Program-made: the position numbers and the translations under genes
Origin: Geosiphon pyriformis
Lineage: Eukaryota; Glomeromycota; Glomeromycetes; Archaeosporales; Geosiphonaceae
Direction of reading: 5' to 3'
DNA length: 64,000 bases
Assembly: GCA_016748015.1 (NCBI GenBank)
Contig: JAAOMT010000519.1
Coordinates: forward strand, 140,046 to 204,045
In this document: positions 44,297 to 57,420 of the stretch, one piece after another
Layout of the letters: the number at the start of each line of letters is the position of its first letter
How positions within the stretch are numbered: the first letter of the stretch is position 1
Notes under the pieces: model-generated
Databases searched by the model: none
The model's input: the letters and a program-made list of their open reading frames with translations, nothing else
Told to the model about the DNA's origin: nothing

Positions 44297-46014
44297 GATT
44301 GAGATGAAAGTTTTCGTTTGATATCAAAATTAGATTTTTGTCTCATAAGATTATAGGTCTGTTAAAAAGTTAATCCTCCTTTTAAGCGGAAGGGATGATA
44401 ATAAACGACTGCTGAGCTCGATCGATACTTTGTGTGAGACATAACGTGCAGTTAAAAAACCTTGGGATCAAAACTACAGGCATTTTGTGGAATCAGAAAA
44501 TGAAATAGTAAATGCCACAATATTTTATTTTTCAAATTTTATGAAAAATTTCATTGAGAATCAAAAGTTGTGTATATTTAGTATCAGATATTATTGGTCA
44601 TCAATTTAGATAAGCATTTCGCGAAGTTACACCTCGTACATGTATTAGGCAAGAAGATTTCCTTTACTTAGAACCATGTTGTTCATCTTTAATCATTGTT
44701 ACAGATGAAATTAGATAACGTAAGCTTCTATTCAAGCATTTATTATTATATAATTACTCAATCAAAAACCATATTACCTCCCTTATCAACACTGAACCTT
44801 ATCAGAAATTTCTTTAGTTATTTGACCGAGAAATTGAATAATCTAAAAAAAACTTTCCGCTCTTAAACAATAATAATATAATCCCTAAGAGGAACCTCTT
44901 TCTTAAATGTGCATTCCCTTAACTTACTCAAGACTTGTATAAACAAAAAATTCTGGAATGCACGCAAAAGAGACAAGTTTAAGTAGGTTTTCTGTTAAAT
45001 CAATGCTATAAGGCGCCGATTTCAGCTAAAATATATCGTTTAATGTAGATTGAAATTCAATATTTAGTTTAACCTTTTCCTAGTCTCCTTTCGCTTTATA
45101 TTTGTTCATCATATACAGTGAGTAACAAAAAAACTTAACTATCAACAGACAAAAGTTACTCCATATAAAACTCTTTCTTTTTTTACCCAATCCGAATCGA
45201 GTAATAGATAGAGTTTTTTATTTGCCAGCTTTAAAAGTACATTTGCAGGCTTTTCTTAATACATATACATTTGTAGGCTTTACATAATACATATATATGT
45301 AATAAGGTTATCTTTATTTGAAACTGGGAATCATAATTAAGGAAAATTAAAATCAATAAAAACACCAAGATTGATTGGTCTCAGAAAATCATTTCATTTC
45401 AGTAAACAGAAATTCTGCGAATATTTATTAGAATACAAATAACACATTCTTATGTAACTATCTTGTTAATTTTACTCCTCAATAGGCATCAATTTCAGCC
45501 GCTTATAATATGATCTTTCTTTAGAACTCAGTAGCGAGACATCAAATTTAATTGCAAAAAAACATCATTTCATCTGCGAATAGCATCAAATTGAAGTAGG
45601 TTTAAAACAAATGTTCTTTTCACAAAACCTTTGATTCCATCAAACTGCCTAAATAGATTACTTGCACTAATAGCTAGACATTCAAATTTGGCATATATCA
45701 TCAAGAAAATTCAATTGAAAGCATTAAAACTCTGCTCATTTAATCGAACATAAAACTAAATTTGCCGAGTAAATGGTATGATGGCAGTTTGCTTCAAGGA
45801 AATAATAGGACAAGGGAAGGCCCATCTAAAAATTGATTTCACCTTTTTTGGAGATTCAAAATCTCGTAGGAGTAGAAAAAGAGCTTACAGGTCATGAAAT
45901 AGGCGGTTGTAAGAATTTTTGATGCCTCCTAACCTAGGAAACATTAATTCCCCTTTAATTATGAGCCAAACTTATTTCTTTTTAGCTTTATCACTAAAAA
46001 AAATATGATTTCAG
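44297..46014. other. Intergenic; holds a 28-bp duplication
   Basis: No gene seen. Earlier exons of the lipase relic may lie here but could not be identified. Confidence 0.4.
45241..45296. repeat. 28-bp direct repeat, two copies
   Basis: Unit begins ATTTGCAGGCTTTTCTTAAT at 45241 and recurs with four changes at 45269. Confidence 0.75.
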
Positions 46015-46260
46015 GTTAATGGGGCAAAAAGTAACCAATTTCCAGCGATTTTATTAATAACTTTTGGTGCACCGAGAATTGGCGCAAAAAGGTTTGCAAA
46101 AAATTCTTCAATCAAGTTGGGTCACATGGGAAATTAATGCGAGTAATCCATATAGATAATTGGCTCATTATATTTTATGCATGTTTGAAAGGAATTTTGG
46201 ATAGCCGAACCAAATTGTAGCTGTGAAGAGCTTCCAAAAAAGTATAAAACAATGGATTAA
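46015..46260 (+). pseudogene. Relic of a class-3 lipase third exon
   Basis: After a TTTCAG acceptor the frame reads ILLITFGAPRIGAKRFAK, matching the FTFGQAKIGNRQFA and FTYGQPRIGNKKFA blocks of the lipase genes at 58-62 kb. After a frame change comes RVIHIDN (for R-V-T-H-T-N-D, the catalytic Asp strand), and after another EFWIAEPNCSCEELP (for ELWIESDCDC). The catalytic His block is lost. Stops and two frameshifts show it is dead. Confidence 0.7.
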
Positions 46261-49200
46261 CATAATTTTCGGCAAATAGTACCCTCAAAATTTGTACCTT
46301 AGGACTAATCCAGGTTGTCTCACAAAAAATTGTTAAAGACTTATGTATACAGAGGACCACCAAAAGTTTGTGAGTACTTGATAGATAATGGTTTCTGCAC
46401 TAACTTATTATAATTTGCTTGAATTGCTGGGTTTCAATTTTTTGAGCAAACATAAACATCTTGTGCAAGGTTTTAAGTTGCTAAACCCAGTTTCAGCAAA
46501 TCATTAAAGAGTTTCAGAAACTGTTATCAATCCTATTTAACAGTTTCTGCAATTTTTTGATATAAATTTCCATGCAATGTTGTTCTTCAATTAGTTTTTT
46601 ATTTCTTTCCATTTGAAAAACTTCACAGCTGTGACTAAATAAAATGATTAAATCATAAAATATTTCAAATTTTGTAATAATTGAAAGTTTGCTGAAATTT
46701 GAATATTTCAGGTGAATTTTAGATAAGTTACTGAAACATTGAAAAAAATGTTAAACCAGAAAACTTATTACTCAAAAATATATAAAAAAGAAGCTGTTTA
46801 AATTTTATTTTTATATTATAAAAATTTAAACATTCATATTTATTAAGTATTATTTTAAACAATTTAAAATATTATTATTATTATTATTATATTTAAAGTT
46901 TAGAATACTTTAAAATAAACTGCATACAATTATTGTTTCAAAATTGCGTATTTTTAGATTATATCTTAAAAAATTTTCTTTTTTTTTAATTGTTTATTTA
47001 GTTGAGAGCTGAGAAAATCTGTAAAAATATTATAAAAAACTATATTACAAATTAAGTAACAAATTTAATAAAGTTAATTAATAAAATTTTTTTTTGATTT
47101 GATATTATAATGTTCATCATAGCTTCATTATTGCAATCCGAAATTGTGCTATTATTTTTATTTTTATTTTTTTCAGCAAAAATACAAATCGATACATATT
47201 TTATATCAACTGAATTAAAATTAAAAATCAGCTCATTTTCAAGATTATTTTGAGCATTAAAAGACTCATAATTTCAAATACATGTCAAATAAATGTTGAA
47301 TTGATATTATTTAATTTATTAAACAACAATCTAATATGGTAAATTTTGATTTCAAACTGTGTTTATCCTTTTTTAGCTATTTAATTATTATATTAAACAT
47401 AAACTTAATAGGTTAAAAAAATTTATTACAATAAAGCTTAAGAAATAAATTCACAAAGTCAATTAACAAAAATTATAATATTTTAAATGAGTTGAATTGA
47501 TTTGAAGCCAATTTAATTCAATTTAAAATGTGAAGATTGGGCCAAATTACAGGATTGTTAAATTTTTTTAATAACTTAATTATTGATCTAATTATTGAAT
47601 TGTTAATTATTTAATTTAAAATTTTAAATATTTTGAACAAAACTTAGTATTCAGTTGTTGAACATGTAGATGTACAAAAAATTAAATTGTCTTTTTTTAT
47701 ATGTTGTGCTTTTTTTTGTCAAGTTATAATAGATATTTTTTTTACATAAATTTCAAGTAAGTTTTTTTATTTGATTGTGCAATAAGACATTGAACATGAT
47801 TCATATTTTAACAAAAATTAATATATTGATAATATTTCAACATATTATAGATAATAATCAAAGTCAAAAAAAATCCCATTTGTTTTAACTGTTTAAAATT
47901 TAAAAACCAAGAATGAAAAACTTCATACAAACAAATTGCTACACATTAAATGATAAAAGAACTGTGATGAGCGAGTTTTCAAAAATCAATGTCCATTTAT
48001 AAATAACCACTTTAAAGAGATTACTATTTCTCTCAAATATATGTAATTATGGCACAAGAGGACTCGATTAAAACGTTTTTAGTTTGAGGTTCAGGTGAAA
48101 AAGTATGAAAGAATTAAATCCGAATAAGTCCAGTGGAATTCCAATTTTTGAATACAACCAAAATAAAATATTTCTTAAAGAGCCATTAAAAAATTTGTGA
48201 TCACAAGCTTGGAATTTTTTTTGATCACGAGTTTACAAATTAACTCTGCGATTTTCAAGCTGAGGAAATGTAAAATTAGAAATTAGAAATTATTTTTATC
48301 CAAAATCAAAAAACTTATTCATTTGCGTACACAGTGGTCAAGACCAATTACTATGTATATTTTTCCCGATGTATCTCATTGGGAAAATTTCATTCATCCT
48401 TTCGTAACATGCAGGATTTTGCATCTGATCAATGGAGAATTTCGTGCAAGTACCCAAGTTTAAAAAATAGACTGCAAAATGATCCATATAAAAATCTAAA
48501 AGAAAATCGAAAACACCATTTGGATGTCCTTTCAACCTAACCTTTTCAAGTATCTTTATTCTAATATAATTTTATATGAGCGTTTGATGTAAGATTCATC
48601 TGCTTGAAACAGTTTTATTGGTCATAATATTTTATAATATGATGAACAACGAATAATGAAGAGATATTTCTCCCTTAATTTCAAGTCTTTGTTCGAATTC
48701 TTCAATGTATTCACCTTTTGAATGGTTTAAATAAGTCAAGTGCATTTCGACGGAATTCGAACTGTGATTTAAAGATCAAATTCATTTCCTGCATTGAGAA
48801 TGTAAGGTTTGTATTATGTAAGCATGACGAGTAGAAATTCCGGGATTTTGGAAGAAATCCTAACAGATCATTTCTCAATGTTATGCACGCTGAGATAATT
48901 TCTAAACTCATGATTTGGGCTAAGCTACAAGATAACAAAAAATCGATGATTGTGTCACTTTAAACTAATCAATAAAATCTAATTATGTAAAAAAAGGGGG
49001 GATGCAACCATAAGATAAAAATAAAGTTTTTTTTGGGTTAGTCAACAGAAAATTTCAGTATTTGATTTTTCACCAAAAAATTGATTAGCTGCTTGTATGC
49101 TTTCTCAAGGCCTTAAAACCCTGTTCCAGACCAATGAAGTTCGAGGATCATGAACCAAATACATTCTTAAGGACTGTGTGTCAGGTAAATTCCCTAATCA

Positions 49201-49696
49201 TGGACAAACCGAAACGACGCCATTCATCAAAATTAGTTTTGATCTATGGGCAGCAGAAACTCTGCATTCCTATTTTCCCAAAAGAAGATTGATAGTACTA
49301 ACTTGAAGTTTTCTGCTCAAAATGCAATGCGAAATGAAATAACTACCAACAAAGAATCCGGCTTAATTGATTGCCAAGAAAATCAAAGCATGAATATGTG
49401 ATTTATATCGAGTAACTTCTGATCAGCATTCAAGTTCCAATATCATAATACCCAAAGAATATTTTAATGTGTTTACATCTTAAGAAGCCGAGAAAGTGGA
49501 TTTCATTTATGGTTATATAATTCTGGCCCGATCTTCATTATTCAAGATCTGAATTGAAGGATTCCAAGTATGACGTTAACTTTTCCAAGATAGTTTTAAT
49601 TTATTCGTATCTGTGAATTGTTCCAAAAAAAATCATTCATAACTTAGCCTATAAGAGTTTTTTTCCATAATTAAAGGGTGAAGTGAGGGAATAAAT
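46261..49696. other. Gene-free; AT desert 46.6-47.9 kb
   Basis: 46600-47950 is almost only A and T. 48300-48960 has short frames on both strands with more mixed composition (possible old element), not recognised. Confidence 0.45.
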
Positions 49697-51140
49697 TTAA
49701 TGGCAAATGAAGAATTGATGAACCCATTTAGGGAGAAGTCGATTTTTGGTATTGAGGGATTTCTCTTTCTCTTTTTTCTTGGGAGTAGCATCAGAGGTAG
49801 TATCATGATGAGAAGTTGCCGAAAATTGCGAATAAACAGATCCTCTCACAGTTTCTGAATATTGATTATCATCATTTAAAAAATTTTCACTCTTGTCCTT
49901 ATCATCGATGACCTCAACAAAATCAAAAGTGCCTTCATCGTTCATTGTATTTTGATTATCAACTTCTTCAGTCTCCTTTTCGTTGATTGCATCTATAATT
50001 TCAAATGGCTCCTCTTTTGCAGTATTTTTTTGTTCTTCAAGGTCTTTCTTCATTTTGGTAAGTGTTTCAACAACTAACTCTATATTTGGTCGATTTTTTT
50101 CATCATTGTCCCAACAGCGTTGATATAGCTTGGCATATTGTTCAGGTGTTCCAAATACAGGATCTTCTCGCTCCCCACTTATAATTGAGCTCGTTAATTG
50201 TAATATACCACGCGGTGGGTCTTCAACGAATGGCCTTCTATGACTTGAAATTTCCCAAAATATCATCCCCAATGAATATATATCTGATTTTTTGGTTCTT
50301 TTATAATTGAGATCTTGAAGGAATCCTGGATCCATATATAATGGAGAGCCATCAAAAAGGGTTTTTGTCACAACGGAATCATTCATAGCTGCTGATAAGC
50401 CGAGACCTGTTATTTTTATTTGACGGTTTTCCACTAAAATTCTGGGGGAATTCTAATTGAAAATGTTGATTATTGGTAAATTTCTTGAAAAAAATCCGGA
50501 AATTTGATTAGCACTAACCAACTCAGTGTGAGCAATTCCTTGATCATGTAAGTGTTTGATTCCTTCTGCTATTTGAGATGCCAATTCCACTTTCTCTATC
50601 CATGTCAATGTTTTCTCTGCCTTCAAAAACTCTGGTAGCCATTGTCCTTTGACCGTAGATTCGAGTATGACAAAGTAAGCTTTTCTTGCAGGATCTGGTT
50701 AAAGTACAAAAATTCAAGACAAATTTCGAAAAGAAGAATAAGAAATTCAATTGTATATTATATGTTACCCTCAGTAAGGCCAAAAAATTTTAGAATGTTT
50801 GGATGAGGTTTAAGTTTTGCTAATATTTTAATCTATTTTGTAAAGGAATAAAAAAATTTAGAATTATTGTGATTTATCAGCAGCCAACAAAGCCGGACTT
50901 CAAACGGTCAAAATGAGCAACCTCTTTGACAAAAAGTGCCACAGTATCTTCATTCTTTTCGAAAATGTGATTAAAACTTAAAAGTTGGACCGTTATTCGA
51001 CGTGACATCCATTCTGCTCGCCACTCAGGCCCAAAAATTCCCGGTGTGGTGTACAAAATATTGGAAAATTTCACATATGGATGAAATTCGACTTCTTTAC
51101 TCGCAATTAAATTTTCTACTAGTTCTACTTTAGAAGACAT
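49697..51140 (-). CDS. Pseudokinase (protein-kinase fold lacking all catalytic residues), about 415 aa
   Basis: Exons 51140-50889, 50832-50769, 50694-50519 and 50452-49697 keep one frame; the donor of intron 1 (GTTGGC) is weak. The ATG is at 51140. Kinase landmarks are in order but changed: ITVQLL puts Leu54 at the ATP-binding Lys; Glu73 of helix C is kept; the catalytic loop reads GIAHTELNSPRILV, so HRD is HTE (161-163) and the loop Asn is Arg168; DFG is GLG (180-182); APE is DPG. The C-lobe is well kept (KKSDIYSLGMIFWEIS, RCWDNDEKNRP). After about residue 295 comes an acidic, coiled region and a Ser/Thr-rich tail with no Sel1 repeats. This fold can only act as a scaffold or allosteric partner. 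The MLKL-like pseudokinase at the window start is a distant relative of the same broad family, of a different subtype. Confidence 0.88.
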
Positions 51141-53793
51141 GATTGGATGCAAGTTTTTTTTTTGATTTTTCTGATTTTTCTGGTTGAACGGTTCTCAAAA
51201 AATTTAATTAGGGTGTCGCTTTTAGCAAGTTAGCATGAACTGTAACTTGAGGCTGTAATCAGCATAAAAGGGGGTAAATTTTTGCCGTGAACGTCAATCA
51301 AGAATCTCCAAATCGCTGATGTTATGGATGTTTATTCTATTTGAATTATGTATGTAAAAAAGGCTTTTGTGTGTGTGACAAATACACGACGAGTTAGCTT
51401 TTTGCTGATTACCAGTTTCATCTTTTTAAGCTGAATATACAACTTATACACTTCCAAGTATAAATAGATCAGGCAAGTTTTTTTTTAAGGAAATTTGGCT
51501 AAAAAAATATTTAAGACAAATCAGCGGTTAGGCATTACGCTGTACATTAATGAGACTATAGAGGTATATATAAGGTAAAAAGGTATTTTGGTGAATGGAG
51601 ATTATGATAAAAAATATCATTGGTTCAAGTGAGAAAATGTCATACCTTCGCGCGTCTTATTCTCGCACGCAAATTTGGTTTGCTAACTATGCTACAATAC
51701 TCTATTGGCCACAATACCCCCTTTTTACCTTATATAAAGTTTCTTCGTCTTTACATTTTCCATTTAAAGTAATATTTGTGTCTGCCTATTTCTTCTTTTG
51801 GCTTTCCATTTATCCATTGAGCTATTATAATTAGAAAGCTGTTATGGACCTTCCAAAATTTTTTAAATAAAAATAATCATAGTGAAATTGAACTCAAGAA
51901 CAAAGGTTTTTTAATCAAATAATTTCTTCTTGGGTCAAAAGCAAAAAAATAAATATTCAAGGATTTTAAATAGATATATTTTGAGAATATTTATTGAAAA
52001 GTTAACAAAAATTAAAAATGTATAAACCTATTTGTTATTTCTCTTTTTACTTTCATCTTTAGCCGATGATAAGTTTTTTTTTTACAGCAAAAAAAGGGTT
52101 GTTTACCATTAACTTTTTGAAGCACTTATTGTATGAAGAGGTTGACATTATATTTTAATAAGAAAAATATACTCAAGATATCAAGTAAAGAAGAAGAAAT
52201 CCAATTGAAACTTACCTTTACATCTAATAATGTTGCTTTTAAAATTTACTTGTTCGTAAAAAAAAAAGTTATTTTAAAATCAAATCTTTAGATTTTATTA
52301 AGACTAAAAGATTTGAAGTCGAAAACATGCAAAATAGTTCTTAAGCTATTTAAGAAAACAATAACCAATAACTTTTGTTAAATGAGTATATAATCTTACT
52401 TATTGATTAAAACTTGATAAGTTTTGCCTTTTACAAATTACCTATTATATTCATAACCGAAATTTTAACTCTTAGAAATTTAGTTATAAATTGTTATTTA
52501 TTATTATTATTATTATTATGAAGCAAAAAAAAGAAAAGAATGTACTAGTAGAAATTTTCTAATATCCTATTAAACAACAAACCTATCATCTTTTTCTCAT
52601 TGTCTAATTAGTAAGATCCTTACAGAAAGAATGATAAGGATCACAGAATTACCAAAAAATTTTAAAAAATGCTAAGCAGCTTGTATGTTGTGAGGAATTA
52701 AATAAATCCAAGAAATGAAAGCTTTTGTAACAATTTTCCTATCTAATTGATTTTGTAGTACATAGATTGCGAATCACTTTAATAAAAAGCTAAATTAATT
52801 AATTTTATGTAACCATTCTGAAATTTTTTGAAAGATGTGTTAAATCAGACATTTTTTACCAAATCAATGAAAAATAGGGCAAATTCGGACTTTCTCTCAA
52901 CCGAATTAATCTTCTTTTGGAACAAATTTGTACCAAACTATTTTCTATTGTTTCAAAGCTGTTTTTAAAAAATTGCAGCTTAATGCTAAATTGTAAAAAA
53001 TAAGTTGTTGATTCAATAAAAATGATTTGAAAAATTTTTAAATTTTAATTCAAATTATTTTTACATCGTCAAATAAAGCTATTTTTTTAAATTAATTGTG
53101 CTAGCTACTAGTCAGTTTTATTTTAAATTAAATTTTTTCCTTTGATAATTTATGGAATTTTTCTTAATAGGTATTTCAACTTATTACCAAATTTTATAGT
53201 TTAGTCAATTTTCAATGTTTTTTTGGTGGCAGCTTTATATTTTGTTATGTTTCTTTTATAATTTGATAATTATGAAAGTCTTTTTTCTAGATACACTTTT
53301 TCATAATTCAATTTTATTAGCAAAATACTTTAAATCAAAAGTCAAATTAGTATAAAAAATAATACCGAAATTATTCAAAAATAAATAAAAAGCCAATGTT
53401 ACTTACAGAATAGGGCTATTGTTTTAAATTAACTTAATTACATTAATAATCGTAATTTTTTGATTATCAATATTTAAATATTGATCTTTAGCAAGCATAA
53501 ATAGTTTTTACTAAATTAAAAGTTCATCTTTAAACTTTCTTTTTTAAACTACCATTTTCAATATTCTATCTTGAATTTTATTCATTTTATTACCAAGGAA
53601 ACTTCTTCCCAGAAAACTTTATCAAAGTCTTACATAGAGATCCTAGTGCAACACTGAAATTTGAAATGAGTTAAGACGACATCTTTGGTCAAAGATAAGC
53701 TACTGTATCTCTTATTTATTTCTAAAAGTTTATCTATATGGGATTGCATGAAATTAATTACACACAATAAAGTTTTTTGCAATCCAAATTTTT
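51141..53793. other. Gene-free, AT-rich
   Basis: No gene seen. Frame 51595-51834 has no support. A (TTA)n tract lies at 52496-52520. A TATAAATA motif at 51461 on the plus strand has no gene after it. Confidence 0.45.
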
Positions 53794-53801
53794 TATATAA
53801 A
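53794..53801 (+). promoter_or_regulatory. TATA box of the multi-pass membrane protein gene
   Basis: TATATAAA 66 bp before the ATG at 53860. Confidence 0.45.
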
Positions 53802-53859
53802 CACGGTAAAGGTTTTCCAGTAGTTCCAACTTTTTTCCCTATAAAATAATAATTAAGCC

Positions 53860-55065
53860 ATGAATAGCACTCAACTTGATATCAATACATTTTTACCAGC
53901 ATTTAAAAATACCACCTCTGTAGACATCAACACCCTGTATTGCTATCTTTTTACAGGAGATGTTATAGCCTTTGTAGTCCGCGCTAAAGTAACAATTTTG
54001 ATGGAAGCCTTTCCACCACTTGCTATGGGCGTAGTATCGCTCTTTGCTCTGAATTTGTTGCTGTTTTTTGGAAAATTAAATCGGTACGAAATCTTTGATT
54101 TTCGAGATTTTCGATCCAGGTATATTTTTGCTTGAAAGTTCAACTCTTCGCTTTTTTACATGTTTTTTCTATAGAATCATAATGATAAATATCCTGGCGG
54201 GATTTGCCTACTCCACGGGCGGAATTCTCTTGATAATATCTTCATTTCAAACAGATTATTGCGCCATTGTTCAAAACGGATTTTGGAGTGCATCTCTCGT
54301 GCTGACAGGCCAATCATTTTATTTGGTTGGCCTTTTTTTCATGATGCTCTACCTTTACGTACGCACCCAAGGATTAATTCCTTTAGGAAGCCCTATAATT
54401 CAAAAGATTATTAGAGGAGGCTTAATTTCTTTGATTTGCGGAGTGACAGTTTTTACTGCACTTACCATGTGAGGGAAATTTTGAAATTATTTTAAAAAAT
54501 CATTTTCATGTACAAACTTTGATTTACAACACTAATCACTTTACATCAGGTTCTGGAAGACAGAAGTCGTAAAATTTGGAAATAACTGGAAAACTATTTT
54601 CAATGATCCCAAAACCAATGAACGATTTTTCCAAATTACTATAGCATTAAACCTGATGTTCGATGTCATTTGCTCAATTATACTGATTTTGAGAATCAGA
54701 CAAGTGTCAAAAAATTCCAATGGGCATATAAGTAGAGTGATAAGACTCCTTTTGCAGACTAGTGAAACACGAGTTTTGCTTTCCTTGGCCATTGGAATTC
54801 CAAATATAGCATTGAATATGGAGAATGCAGTATTGCAAGATCCATTAATTGGAGCAATCACATTTGGGTTAGCCGCATGCCAATGGGGTAAATTTTCATT
54901 TGATAACAATGTTTTTTGTTTGGGAATTTCGTATTTTGCTCTAATTAATTAATGAAATTTCTTCCTAAATTTTTTGTGACAAAAGCCGTCAACAATGCTG
55001 ATTCTATGATTTTACTGCTTGCACCTTTTCAAAAAGGCGTTTCTTACAGTATCTCTAAAAGTTAA
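53860..55065 (+). CDS. Multi-pass membrane protein (about six or seven helices), 323 aa
   Basis: Exons 53860-54119, 54175-54468, 54550-54887 and 54986-55065 give 324 codons with GT-AG introns. The N-terminus (about 30 residues) has two N-glycosylation sites (NST, NTT) and probably faces outside. Helices: AFPPLAMGVVSLFALNLLLFF, IMINILAGFAYSTGGILLII, GQSFYLVGLFFMMLYLYV, IIRGGLISLICGVTVFTAL, ITIALNLMFDVICSIILIL, VLLSLAIGIPNIALNM and a last weak one through exon 4. A basic loop (RIRQVSKNSNGHISRVIRLL) lies between helices 5 and 6. The topology, with an outside N-terminus, recalls seven-helix receptors, but no GPCR signature is present, so it is left as a membrane protein of unknown function. Confidence 0.75.
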
Positions 55066-55460
55066 GAAAACTCGTAAGAGTAAAAAATTCAGCACAGTAC
55101 GCATGTATAAAAAGTTTTTAATTTATAAAACTGTTTAAGCATATAATTTTTTTAAAACTCTATCATATTTTATACTTTCTTGTGTACAATAGACAATAAA
55201 TAATATTCAATTTTATAAATTTTATAAATCGATCAATATATCAAAACTCTTTTTGGATCCAATGGCCAAAAAGATAATAATTTTCTTGAAATTTTTTTAT
55301 TCTTGTGTTTGTTGTGTCAACATTGATAAATGTAAAATTGTTTATTAATATTAATAAATATTCGTATTAAAACAATTTTCTGAAAAAAGTGAAATAAATT
55401 AAAGCTATTATTTTTATGCATGCAAAAAATATAATTAATGGCAAAAAATAGATATATTAT
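55066..55460. other. Intergenic, no gene seen
   Basis: AT-rich 3' flank of the membrane protein gene, upstream of the candidate LTR. Confidence 0.45.
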
Positions 55461-56114
55461 TGTTACGGTCAGATGTAACACGCTAACGGATAGCAAGGGA
55501 GAACAGTATTGTAAGGTGATAAAAATAATCAAAGGGTAATTCAATTTTAATGAGGGAATTGAATTAGTAAGGATTCAATATGCGAGATCAGTCTCATAAA
55601 TATCTCAGTCGTTATTCTTTTCAAAAGATAACAAGAAAATCTGAAGGCAGAGGGATAGCTCGTACTGTCAACAAAAGATAACACACTGGTATAATTCCAT
55701 GCCTTATGTTGGTGCTCTTTGAATTCAATATCAGATATTAATTATACTTTTCAGTAAATGTTTATTCAATATACTTCACAAAAACTAACAATTATACAAA
55801 TCAAGAAAAGGAAAGGGAAAAGAAATAGTGAGAAGGAAATAAAGGAATTTGATATCGTTGTATTGATCTTTGCTTTGAATGAATTTGATTTGAATGTGAA
55901 TGAACTTCTACAGCTTTGGAAAGTCTCGTTTATATACTCTTAAAAAGGATCAATGATCAGATCAGTGATCACATCAACGAATCGGTCAATGATCACATCA
56001 ACGACTACTTCTAAAAATAGGGCGGCTAATTAATAATATCAGTGGCTAATACACGTAACTAACTATGGCTAAGTAGATAAATAAAACTAGAAAGTAAAAG
56101 TTTCAACTGTAACA
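55461..56114. mobile_element. Candidate solo LTR, 654 bp
   Basis: The segment starts TGTTAC and ends GTAACA, the TG...CA inverted ends of LTRs. TTAT occurs directly on both sides (55457-55460 and 56115-56118), a plausible 4-bp target duplication. It is less AT-rich than the flanks and holds clustered GATCA motifs (55946-56000). No coding part of a retroelement is near, so recombination to a solo LTR is inferred. Confidence 0.5.
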
Positions 56115-56755
56115 TTATGGTAATTTTAAATTAAATCATGTTTCAATGTCTAATCGGTCTTTGCATACTCTAAATTTACAATTATTTTTCAATTAAACTC
56201 GTAAAACTTAGATAAGAAACATGTAACAAAGATTAAACAAACCAATTTTTGATAATCATTGGCAATTTTAACAGGGGTAACGATCTAAAGCACATCTATC
56301 GTAAAGCCAAGAAAATTTTTTCAAGAAACTTTCTTGCAGTAATCAATTGGCTGTCCAACAGTCTCGACATAAATCTTGATAAAAAATCTGTAGGAGTATA
56401 GTCATTGAGAATTTAGAAAAACAGATACATTAAAATTTATTAAAATTGGTGTATTTTATGATGGAAGGTGGAAACAATGTTGTAGTTAAATGAGTAAGTT
56501 TATGAAAGAAAATGTAAATCAATTATTTAGAATAAATTTCTTATTAAAGTGCCTACTAATCAAAACTCATGACTCATGCTTTTTAATAATACATTAAAGT
56601 ATGTGATTAGTACAATCGGCAATTAAAAGATTCAGAATTTTTATTACATACTGTAGATAAAATAAAAAACTTTTTTAGAATTTTATAAAGATTGATGTTA
56701 TCTAATGTATTTACATTAAAAAAATTTTTTAAAGTTTATTATGACTTTTAATTAA

Positions 56756-56784
56756 AATCTCATTTGATTTAATCAAATGAGATT
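56756..56784. repeat. Perfect 14-bp palindrome with 1-base centre
   Basis: AATCTCATTTGATT, T, AATCAAATGAGATT. It could extrude as a hairpin. Confidence 0.85.
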
Positions 56785-57420
56785 CACAATTATAAATTTG
56801 ATAAACAAAAAAACACAAAACTTAAACTTGAAAAATATGTTAACAAATCTTAATAAAAATTTTTGATATATTGAAATAAATGTCTTGGAAAAACAGCTTA
56901 AACTTTTTGATAAAAATTTTTATTATTAAAATTACAAAGTTTTTGAATTAATTATAGTTTACTCAAATAACTCAAATAATATTATGAATATGAAAATTCG
57001 TTTTTTCAATATCTATTTTGTAAAGAATTTTATATTTATCAAATTAAAACAAAACATATAAACACTAAGATCAAATTTCAATTGATGTTATTTATATGGA
57101 TTGATTTTTTTTCGGTTTCAAAAGTTATTTTTTCTATTGAAATCTTCAACTGCTTGTGGCTCCAAACGTCAAAATAAAAAGCAAAAATTTGAAACAATCT
57201 TTATTTTCAAAAAAGTCATGTATCATTGTATTCGGTATTATGAGTAAAAATTGTTTGCTTTCAAAATATATTACTTATGAACTTCAAAAATTCTAGAACT
57301 GGTTTTTTAGAAAACTAAAAAAGCACAATTTTGAGGAAGTATAATATTTAGTTTGATTAACCAAAATCATTGATCTAAAAAATATAATAGTATTTTTTAA
57401 AATGGAACTTCAACTTCATA

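Noticed and set aside
48334-48938. Frames on both strands at 48.3-48.9 kb
   Set aside because: More mixed composition than the flanks hints at an old element, but no motif of a transposase, kinase or other family could be named.
51595-51834. 79-codon frame after a TATAAATA motif
   Set aside because: The motif lies about 130 bp upstream as in a real promoter, but the frame has no domain and no homologue-like motif, so it is not called.
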